DNA from: Artocarpus heterophyllus
Taxonomy: Eukaryota > Streptophyta > Magnoliopsida > Rosales > Moraceae
Direction of reading: 5' to 3'
NCBI GenBank assembly: GCA_025403435.1
Contig: CM046353.1
Location: 12,944,836 to 13,008,835, forward strand
Length of the DNA stretch: 64,000 nucleotides
Below the pieces are notes generated by a model. It saw only the letters and a list, made by a program, of their open reading frames with translations, ran no database searches and was not told where the DNA came from. The position numbers and the translations under genes were made by a program. Each line of letters starts with the position of its first letter. The stretch's first letter is position 1. Below, piece after piece: positions 48,441 through 57,823 of this stretch.

Positions 48441-51400
48441 AATATTATATAATGATCAGGGGAATTCATTAATAAAATCTAATATTTAATTAGGTTTAAT
48501 TAATGAATTTACCCTTAAAAATTGTATTTTGTATAAAAATTTTAATAATGTGCAAATAAGTAGTATCAATAGGAAACCCCACTGCGAACTCGATGTAATG
48601 TTAGATATTGTCAATATAGATTTTGTGAGTCTAAATACTCAAAAATTTGTAACTAATATCCATAAAATGAATTTTATATCACAATTAATTATAGAATGGT
48701 GATATAAATAGATAAGTAGTTAAGGTATAATTAAGATAGAGAGTTTACCAAAACCTTAAACTAGTGCAAAAAGAGAGTTCGATGCGGTATAGGTATACTG
48801 CTAAGTGAAAACACAGGTACAAGAAATGCTATGTTTGGCTTCCCAACAAAAACCAAAGGCAAGTAGGATATTTTATGCAATCTAAAAATATGTTTTGCAC
48901 TAATTTTACTACAACAGTATAAGAAAAATACTGTGTGGTAAAAAATTATACTGTATAAAATTTTAGGGCCTCCAAGTGGACACCCATTGGAACCTAATTG
49001 GGCCACCATGCCATGAAAGGTGGCCCAATCACAACTAGCCATGTTAGTCACCTAATTGATTACTTGGTGTGTCATCATTTTTTTTTTAAAAGGTTAAGAG
49101 ATAAGCCTTAATTAAAGGCTTAAGAGATAAGTTTTCTCATTTCTTCTTCCTCCCAAAACTAGCAGCCATTAGAGCTCAATGTCAAAATTTTCTCAAGCCC
49201 CAAGTCTTGTAAAATTACCCTCACTAAGTTTCAAGCTTTAAGACTAAGGTTTTGGTAAACTTCTAAGGTAAGAAATACAAACTTTTATCTTGAATTTTCT
49301 TAGGGTTTTATTGGGTTAAGATGGAAAGTTTGATCCAAGGTTTCCTCATGTGAAAAGTGCTTAGGAAATTTGCAAAGGAGCTCTTGGAAAGGCTAGAATC
49401 ACAAATTTTTCTTTGGGTATGTTCTAATTTCTCAAACTTAAGGTTTATTTGGTTTTGTTTTAATTTTTATTATTTCAAAAATCATGTGGGTATTCAAGCA
49501 AGATTGTGATTGAATTCCATGAGTATATGGTTTATGACATGTTGTACTGTTGAAATCAGGGGTTACATGTGAAAAACGTTGGTTTATGCAAAAATAAGTT
49601 AGTTTTGTAATTTTGATACTAGTTTTGCAAAGAATAGTGATTTGCCATGAAAATGGTTTAGGGAAAGGTTGAACATGCCTTCACAATGGTGCAAATGTTG
49701 TTTTAAAATTGATTTTCATAAAAATGACCCAAGGACTAAATTGTAAAAAAAAAGTTTTTCTCGGCAGATTTGAGAAATGACCAAAAACACCCATGTGCAA
49801 TGTGAATTTCAAAAAACTTAAAACACAAAAGTTGTACATCTAAATTTCAAAAAACTCAAAACACAAAAGTTGTAGCTCTCAACGAAATTATTAAAAATCA
49901 CGAACGGTTCATCGAAAATCACCTTCATTTGCGATATATTAATTTTACAAAAATTTGTTAAAATTAAATAAAATTTTAAAAGGGCAAATATGTCATTTTT
50001 CAAAAAGGATTTTGAGTATAGTATTTGAGCAAAAATGATCCTTATGAAAAATGAAAAATGAAAAATGAAAAATTATGGTTCAAAGAGATTAATGTTAGTC
50101 CCGGGGGTAAAATTGTCAAAATTTTCAAACAAGGGACGAAAGTGCAAAGTTTCATTAAAATGGGGCATTGATGTAAAATAAGGAGACCCAACACCCCAGG
50201 GTATTATTTTAAAACCAATAAGCAACAATTTTTACTAGAATAGCATAATTGAACTCGGGAAATTTAGGAGGCCCATTAAGGGCAAAATCATCATTTTCCC
50301 CTGAGTAACCTGAATCGCTCCAAAATGTTTGAAATGGGGAAAGTGATTATTAGAAAGATTTTTGCCCTTCGTTAGAAACGATAGGGTAGAGTAAGATAGG
50401 AGTAAGAAAATCCGTGATTATCGAAGTTGTATACAGTTATGCAACCCGATCTATTAATTAACGATCGTTTTGTATTGACACATAGATGAAGTAGTGAAAA
50501 TTTAGCTAATAGCATTGTAATTGACCAAACAGGACCCTAGAAGATTAGGAAAAGGGGACTAAGGTTGACTTGTGCAGCAACCAAAACAAGTAAGTACAAA
50601 TCACACCTATAATATGGAATTAAAGGTATAGAATATGATATATATATATATATATGTAAACATGTACCTGTGTATATATCAAGGTGTATACCTGGGTGTG
50701 TATAATAATATATATACCTATGTGTATATTGATATGTGTACATGTGAGTATACAAAATAAGTACTTGTGCGCATATTATGTCGTATATCTGTGTGTATAA
50801 TAATGTGTACCTGTGAGTATATAAAATATATACCTGTGTGTACTATACAGTAGAAGAGTATTTATGTTTTACATATAACATGTGAATATGACCTCATGCA
50901 TGGTATGATAACCATAATAATTGGACTCGTAAAATACACTACCAAAATTAAAAAGAGTGTCATACCGACTCCTGACTTAAGGGGAGTTTAAGGTTATAGT
51001 ATGGTCTCGGTGTCATGTAGACCTACGTGTGCAATAGTACAAACACTTAGGCCCTAGCTAAAGACAAGACATGATAAGGATAAAGAATATTCATAAGAAA
51101 ACATAATTGGATAATGCATTTTAATGAATGTGGCATGTGGGCAGTGTTAGGACTTACTGGGCGTAAGTTCACTTAGTATTTCATGCTGTAGGTATACCTA
51201 CTAAAAGGTCAAAATAAATTCGCTAATGAGCTGGCGAAGGGATATGAGTAATGTACAGAACTGGGTATAGATGCCGCCACAGACATGTTTATGCTATAAT
51301 ACATTTTAAGTTATTTTGAAATGCTATGTATAAAAGCTGTAATATGGTTAAGTAGGACAAAACCTCTCTTGAAAATATTTAGCAAACAATATTGTAAAAG

Positions 51401-51567
51401 AAAGTTTGTTTATGTAAGTATATGTACATATTTGTATTTTGAATGCTGCTAAAATCTGCATGGGTAATATATTTTAAAAGAAAATATTTCTAAGTTTTTC
51501 ATCTACAAGTAAGTAAGAAAAGTGTTTTACACAGCCCAAAAAAGGCGGGTTGTGACTACTACATCTG
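48441..51567. mobile_element. 3.1-kb non-coding insertion in the hAT gene, probably a gypsy-type LTR
   Basis: The segment interrupts the hAT coding sequence. It has no coding capacity, but words such as ACTTACTGGGCGTAAGTTCA (51150) and GAGCTGGCGAAGGG (51229), and an end TTTACACAGCCCAAAAAAGG near 51527, resemble gypsy LTR sequence. A run of four AAAAATG-type units lies at 50045-50070. At 50640-50860 there is a cryptic (TGTGTATA)-like simple repeat. Exact borders and a target duplication were not found. Confidence 0.5.
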
Positions 51568-51851
51568 TTGAAGTGTTGAGATCCCGGGCCGGAGCCTAGC
51601 GGGCACCTCTAACGTATTGCCGGGGAGGCTGCCCGGCTCGACCCCGAGTGTTCCCAGCCGAGTTCCTAGGGAGGTCGGGAGGCAAATCCGCGTGGGGGAC
51701 ACGCTCCCCCCGCGGGAGGCAAATCCGCGTGGGGGCTCCCGCCCTCCCTAGGAACTTGGCTGGGAACACTCGGGGTCGAGCCGGGCAGCCTCCCCTGCAA
51801 TACGTTAGAGGTGCCCGCCAGGCTCCGGCCCGGGATCTCAACACCTCAACA
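51568..51851. repeat. 284-bp GC-rich near-perfect palindrome
   Basis: Arms of about 115 bp (51568-51682 and 51737-51851) pair with about five mismatches. The loop holds two direct copies of GGAGGCAAATCCGCGTGGGG at about 51680 and 51716. GC content is far above that of the surroundings. ACATCT occurs immediately outside the left arm (51562-51567) and one base beyond the right arm (51853-51858). The right arm end overlaps hAT coding sequence (Thr-Ser-Thr-Thr codons). Frames across it on both strands give near-identical peptides merely because it is a palindrome. Confidence 0.9.
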
Positions 51852-52573
51852 ACATCTATACCACATGGTTCTTCATGGGCAAGTATGATTAGCTACACTG
51901 GATTTGGTTTCGGTGCATCATCCACATCTTCAACACGTAGTGAATCAGAAAACTATCTGGAAACAAATTTTGCGGCACTCATTTTCAATGAGCAAGGTGG
52001 TGGTCATGATTTTAATATGTTTGATCTTTTTTTATTTTGGATATCATAGTCAAGAACTTTTCCTATGCTTTGTAAAATAGCTCGTAATATACTAACTATA
52101 CCAGTGTCTACAGTTGCAAATGAACAAGTATTTAGTTGTAGTGGTAGAGTACTTGATGAACGGCGTGCACGTATGAGTAACAATATTTTAGAAGCAGATC
52201 AGAAAACTATCTGGAAACAAATTTTGCGGCACTCATTTTCAATGAGCAAGGTGGTGGTCATGATTTTAATATGTTTGATCTTTTGTCATTTTGGATATCA
52301 TAGTCAAGAACTTTTCCTATGCTCTGTAAAATAGCTCGTGATATACTAACTATATCAGTGTCTACAGTTGCAAATGAACAAGTATTTAGTTGCAGTGGTA
52401 GAGTACTTGATGAACGACGTGCACGTATGAGTAACGATATTCTAGAAGTAGTAATGTGCGTCAAAGATTGGGAGGATGCTCGCAGAAGAAGCCAAGAAGT
52501 TCAAGATGATTGGGTTGATGACTTTGAAAATTTAGACATTTCTGATACTTCCACTGGGAGTAATACGTTGTAA
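51852..52573 (+). pseudogene. hAT transposase, C-terminal dimerisation region with internal duplication
   Basis: Continuation of the transposase after the insertion: IPHGSSWASMISYTG, then HDFNMFDL, then the hAT dimerisation signature TIPVSTVANEQVFSCSGRVL. The signature occurs twice because of a 254-bp tandem duplication. The last copy ends with MSNDILEVVMCVKDWEDARR and a stop at 52571-52573. Frame changes around 52049-52065 and 52319 break the protein. Confidence 0.88.
51947..52454 (+). repeat. 254-bp tandem duplication of the hAT dimerisation domain
   Basis: AGAAAACTATCTGGAAACAA begins at 51947 and again at 52201. The two units differ at roughly ten positions. Each encodes the same domain core, and the duplication adds a frame change. 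Confidence 0.92.
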
Positions 52574-53368
52574 TTATGAACAATATTTTTATGTTTTTTT
52601 TTAGTAATTTTATAAACATCTTATGTATAATTATCTCGATTGTACTCTTTTTTTCTTACCAAGGTTTTGTTCCATTGGGTTTTCTTTAGAAAGGTTTTTA
52701 ATGAGACAATCGTAAATAAAATATCCCTTTTTATATTTCTCTTGACTATTCAAACTTTTATATTTGTTAACTTGTTTAAAAATTTAAAAATAAAAAATAA
52801 ACATAAAAAAATTAAAAATTACATGCTTAAATGGATTGGCTCATTTAAACCCATGATGGGTCGGCCCATTTAAGGCCCACGGCATGGCCCGACACGGCCC
52901 ACGACACGGCCAATGTAAAATTGACCCGCGGGCCGAGCTGGGCCAATATAATTTTAATATGGACTAGCTTGGCCTGGCCCACAAAATTTGTGGGCAAGCT
53001 CGGCCCGACCCGAGGCCTCCATGGGCCTAAGGAGAACGGGCCGGGCCAGGCTGACCTGTTCTTGCATCACTATTGCAGCCCGATTTGAGGCAGACGACTC
53101 AACCCCGGTTTGCTTCTTTCACTCTTTTCCTAATTCATCAATGAATATAATCTGGAGAAACATATCAAGCCAATATGTGTGTGTAACAAAAGCTTCCTTT
53201 TTTGGAGCTCTCAACGTATTCTGTCGATCAAGACTGTGACCCTGACTCTTGAATCTCCTAGTTCTACTTCATTTTATTTATTTATTTATTTTTTCACAAT
53301 GTTATCATTCTTTAAAACATATATGATATGACTTATGAGCTTTTACAGAATCTTCTCTCAATGTTCAG
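52574..53368. other. hAT 3' flank with GGCCC-rich subterminal region
   Basis: AT-rich until about 52850, then repeated GGCCC/GGGCC words at 52850-53070, ending TTCTTGCATCACTATTGCAG. Such GGCCC-rich subterminal repeats ending near a TAGTGATGCAA-type sequence (reverse strand) are typical of plant hAT ends. The exact end was not proven. The frame at 52988-53239 is not recognised. Confidence 0.5.
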
Positions 53369-53757
53369 GGGGAATGAGAGGGACAGTTGTGTATTGGCTG
53401 AAGATCCACAGGAAGACTGCCTAAGCAAAGAGACAGACCACAACGTGAATGGACAATGGAATAAAGAAACCGCACAAGAAAAGAAGGTAAAGAAAATACA
53501 GTTCTTCAACCATACACTAGTGAAATACTCCAGTCTTAATAATAATTATAGCACACCCATCTTAAGGATTTATTAGAGAAGGCTTGCTTTCTAGAGTTTA
53601 TCGCCTTCTACTTAGTACTGCCACAACCGTTGGAATATATTGTTATAATCTTATAAGTTCAGAAACAGTCCCATTTGTTTAATCAGACTAATTTTGTCGC
53701 TTTCTAATGCAGATATCAAATCCTTCATCAAGGAATCTAGATCATCCTACTGAGTGA
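53369..53757 (+). other. Candidate two-exon 3' end of an unidentified plus-strand gene
   Basis: 53369-53486 and 53713-53757 are bounded by AG and GT, keep compatible phase and end in TGA. The first reads GNERDSCVLAEDPQEDCLSK and continues into TAQEKK; the second reads ISNPSSRNLDHPTE. Composition looks coding, but I recognise no family and no upstream exon was found; the hAT element may have displaced them. The last 11 bases overlap the last PRR7 exon on the other strand. Could be chance. Confidence 0.25.
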
Positions 53758-56700
53758 TTGCATCAGGTTCGTAACTTATGCCTTTGCCCTTGTTTTCCTG
53801 CAACCCCTTGCGGATAAATTGACCTCGAATACATGGTCTTTCCTCTGCCAGCTTTTTCCTGCTCTGATATCGAACCTGAAACGGATGCAGATGCTTCTGT
53901 GAATATGATAGACAATTGTATGTCTCTGGGAAAAAGAGGAACTTAGTTAACTGTTGTCATACCCATAGTTTCCAAAGATGATGTGTAATAATAAAAAAAA
54001 AAACCGGATAATTTGAAAAAAGGGCAAAAAAAAAATTCGCAATTGACCAAATGAATTATTTTTTTGGGCACAAAAAAGGGGCATTTTGAGAAATGACCTC
54101 CGGCCAAAATTTTTTGTGGCAAATAGGCCATTTTCTTTGGGACAATTTTTGGCATAAAAAAAAAGGTTTTTCGGATATCAAAACGGTTTTAGTTTTTTTT
54201 TTCATCATATTGAGGTTTCTTAATCTGCTACAGTCATTTTTCTTATTTTGTTGAAAAAAACTGAGACAGTTTACCTACATAAAAAAACGAATTTTTTTTG
54301 TTTAAAAAAAAAAGAGGACTTTTACCCAATTTAAATTTTTTTTTGTCCCTTTCATCAAAATCTTTCCACAAAAAATACGTTTTTTAAGTGGGTAAATTAT
54401 CTTAGTTTTTTCAGAAAAAAAATAAAAATAACTGTAACGATGAGAACAACCCCAACAAAGTAAAACAAAAAAAAAACTGAAACAATTTTTGTGTCTAAAA
54501 AACATATTTTTTTACTTTAAAAAATGGCTAAAAAAACTATTTGTTTAAGATAACTTTTTCTTAAAAGTTTTTTTTCAAAATGCCCCTTTTAAAACTGTAT
54601 GGCTGGCGATGGAAATTCATCTTTCATAGACAGTATGGGTTGGTGTTTTTGATGGGGTGTCTGATTTCATAACTAAATAATCTGAGACGTACTTTAGTCA
54701 GCCAAAAAAAAAAAGAAAAAATTTTACCAAGATGTACTGTATTTGCATAGAGAATGTGAGAATGCAGTACATAAGTTGCTCCTTCCTACGTCAATGTCAG
54801 GAAAGTCCTGTCACCTGTTTCTCGAAGCATCTCTCTTGCCTCTTTTGGCCGAATCTTTTCAGAGCAGCTTCTCTTTGGGCAAAACGATGTTCATCTTCTC
54901 CACTTCTGTTTCCATATCCACTTCCCTCAATAATTGCCCCTTTTTCCAGTTACCCCGTCATCGCCTCCCATTTTCTTCCCTCTGGAATTTGAAGCAGTGG
55001 TGCTCCTCTTATGCCCATTGAGAGGGCGGCTACTTCCTGAGGCGGTTCTGTTGAGATTGCGATTGCGATTGCCAGCATTGCCTTGCATGGGTGCTTTCAA
55101 GACATTGTATAAACCGCGCTGTGAAGTACCTGCGGTCATATACTAAAGAAAAATCATCATGGGTCAGTAGCTGCCGACCAGTTGAGTTTACGTGTTGTGC
55201 CTTTTTTTGCTGATATATCTTTTGGTCATACAAAAAATTGAATTAGCTATTTTACCTTGTAGGGTAGGGTGAAAGGCTTGTCTGTCATGCACTTGCTGGA
55301 AGGAAGAGGGGGTTTGGAGTTTAACTGTTGACTTGGGTGTTGGCTTGTCCGCAAAAGCCGCTTGTTTTGTGAACGCAATATTTGTAGTGGATCCCATGTA
55401 ATTGATGTTACTACTACCATGGGAGCGTTGGTTAGGAGGTGTGCCATTTGAATCAGATAGAATATTTGGCACCGATTCTGTTTTTGCAGCATCTGAGCTA
55501 TGATCAAGAGGAGAACAACTGCCTACATTCCCTGTTGAGGCCTGGTTTGCAGTTGAAGCAGAATTGTATCTGCATGGTACTAAGAATTAGTTTGATCTTC
55601 TAATTTTGATGCACTTGTGGCTCAACTATGTATGTATCATTATGAGAATTTTTATACCTTGAGAAGGCCGAAAGTTCCAAGTTTCTCAAAACATTTTGAT
55701 CATGGGCTCTGATTCCTGTGTCTTGGACATCTCTTGACCTTTTGAGAAGACCTCAAAGGAAGGTATTTCTTTATTTCCATGGTTTTCCTTATCCTTAATG
55801 AAGGTGCCCTTGGAGAGTCCATTTGAGATATCAAGGACTACACTTTCTATGCAAAGATCAGTACCATTAGTGGATACTCCCATTAGATCAACAGCTCGAG
55901 TCTTTTGTGTATTTGGCTCCTCATTGTTGAGGTCCAGTTCTCTTTTCTTCCAGTGCTCATTATTTTTATTCGTGTCTAGTTCAGAAGATTCATCTGCCTC
56001 GCTGGTCAATCCTTTTTCATCAAGCTGCAAATTCGGGATGCTACATATGCCGATCTTCAAGTATTTTCCCATGATTTTCTTGTCTAACAATTTTGAATTC
56101 ACAACTTACTCCAGTAAGGGTGAGAAAAAGAAAATTATAAAGAAATTGTATGATAAGATGCGCACCAAACTGATCATCCTGTCTAACAGTTGTTGTTGTT
56201 GCACTCTTAGGCAGCCAGTTGTTGCCAAATTCTTCTTCCTTTGGAAGAATGGCCTGAGCACTAGTGTGATCAGGATAATCAGCAAACTGGTCCCGTGGTG
56301 ACATTGCTCGAGGGCTTTCAAGATCTACAGCCCTCGTCCAAGAGCTCTGTAAAAGCTCAGGGGTAAGTTTTCTAGTTTTTTACGTTGTTTCTCATATTTA
56401 TAATTATTCTTCTTCTCTTATGTATGCGCAAAATAACATTAATATGTTTTATCAAGAGAACGTATGAATGATATCATCTTTCTATCATGATGTAATCGTG
56501 GCTGTTACAGGAGATATAATACAAACTAAGCTTGTGGAAACTTACTTTTACTCCTATTTCATTAACACTTAAGAATTCGGATTTTCATAGAGAGATGACA
56601 TTAGATCCTTGCTTGAAAATTAAATATACCTTAGTTCCACTTTCGCTTTCGTCCTTGGAATCTAGATCAATGCTTTCAGTGTGATCCTCATCGTTACTTC

Positions 56701-57477
56701 CAGTGATGTTTTCTGAATCTTCCACAGTTATTGACTTCATCTGTTTTTCAATCCATATGCCACTTTCGGTCCCGCTACCACTAGACTGATCAAAATATGA
56801 ATAATGACCGCACAGCAGGAGCACTATTTTGTATTTCTTGCTTATATATTGTCTACATGATATTTGTTTTAGAGAAATTACTAGTTCTTGTTAGTTGTAG
56901 ATATAAAAAACTTTCATTGTTTAAGTTTGGTTCAATGAAGTGCCTCCAATCATGGATTGGGACATTTTCGACAAGTATAGACATAGTTCGAAAAAAAAAA
57001 AGGTTGTTACAGAGAACAAATCTGAACCTTAACGTCGACACTCGGGCATGATATAGCTGACAGAATAATAAAACTCACGTTGTGGTGTTTTCTCCAAACA
57101 TGTTGCCAAAGGTTTTTAAGCTCATTCTTTCGAATAGGCTTTGCCAAAAATCAACCGCACCTTTTGATAAACACTTAAAGACCATAGCCCTAGAATCATA
57201 GGATGACATCACCGCACACAGAACTCGCCAGGTGTAGCAGTTGAAAGTATCAATTGCTAAAGATGCAAGGAGAAAAGAGTAATTACTCCAACACTAGAAA
57301 AAAAGAATATTGGAAATATACTCACTAATCAAAGGGATATCCTTGAAAGTTTTGTTGCTCGTGATCTTGCTTAAAAGGCTAATGCCAGATAAACAACCTC
57401 GGTCAAAACAAGACGAACATCAGTTGTTAAATCTTCTAAGACTTTTCAAGCTTTCTTACCATTTGGTACATCTTTTA
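53747..57477 (-). pseudogene. PRR7: PRR7-type pseudo-response regulator, multi-exon pseudogene
   Basis: PRR7 is a clock repressor with a pseudo-receiver domain and a C-terminal CCT domain. Minus-strand exons: 57477-57326 and 57223-57079 (receiver: [41 protein letters not shown]), 56785-56630 (SSGSGTESGIWIEKQMKS), 56346-56166 (SSWTRAVDLESPRAMSPRDQ), about 56100-55658 (IPNLQLDEKGLTSE), 55569-55256 (SDSNGTPPNQRSHGSSN), about 55131-54815 (RFAQREAAL... start of CCT), 53875-53747 (VRYQSRKKLAEERP, end of CCT, stop). Lesions: TGA at 57446-57448 where relatives have Trp; a small deletion near 57385-57395; one-base losses in homopolymers near 57146 and 55740; a frameshift near 54930. The first receiver exon is not in the window; copia G is inserted at 57555. 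Several independent lesions argue against mere sequencing error. Confidence 0.88.
53995..54590. repeat. Low-complexity dispersed repeat, copy 2, in the last PRR7 intron
   Basis: Begins with GGATAATTTGAAAAAAGGG, as in the copy at 33885, and contains AAATAACTGTAACGATGAG and CCCAACAAAGT. It is longer than copy 1 and contains internal near-repeats of its own. It enlarges the intron separating the two CCT-domain exons to about 940 bp. Confidence 0.6.
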
Positions 57478-57554
57478 CTGCCAATGTCAGATTTATAGTT
57501 AGTTTTACTGGGAGAAAGCAATAAATTGATAAAGAGATTCTCCACTTTAGGTTA

Positions 57555-57810
57555 TGTGGAAAGATACGGTTTTATTGCAGTTTACTCTTCCCTGTTTTTT
57601 GCAGTCTGATTAGTGCTTGAAATCTGTATATAGCTGTTCCTAGAGATCAGGGATGTGATTAAGAGAAAGTCAAAGATTATAGTATGTAGGATTTCCTTAT
57701 TTAGCTAGTTCCTTATTTTATTTCAGTGTAAACTCTTGTATATAGCCTGATAGAGGCTCGCGTAATTCATATAGATCAATAAAGGTTTTTCAATACCAGT
57801 TTTTCCGACA
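57555..57810 (+). repeat. 5' LTR of copia G
   Basis: 256 bp, TGTGGAAAGATACGG...TTTTTCCGACA. It ends directly before the primer-binding site. Confidence 0.95.
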
Positions 57811-57823
57811 TGGTATTAGAGCC
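57811..57823 (+). other. Primer-binding site of copia G
   Basis: TGGTATTAGAGCC directly follows the LTR and differs at one position from the initiator Met-tRNA complement TGGTATCAGAGC. Confidence 0.85.

Noticed and set aside
51596..52049. Open frames of 82 and 133 codons on both strands
   Set aside because: They are produced by the GC-rich palindrome; both strands give the same peptide type and the plus one runs into hAT sequence.
55798..56301. Plus-strand frame of 167 codons
   Set aside because: Antisense to PRR7 exons; Phe/Leu/Ser-rich with no domain.
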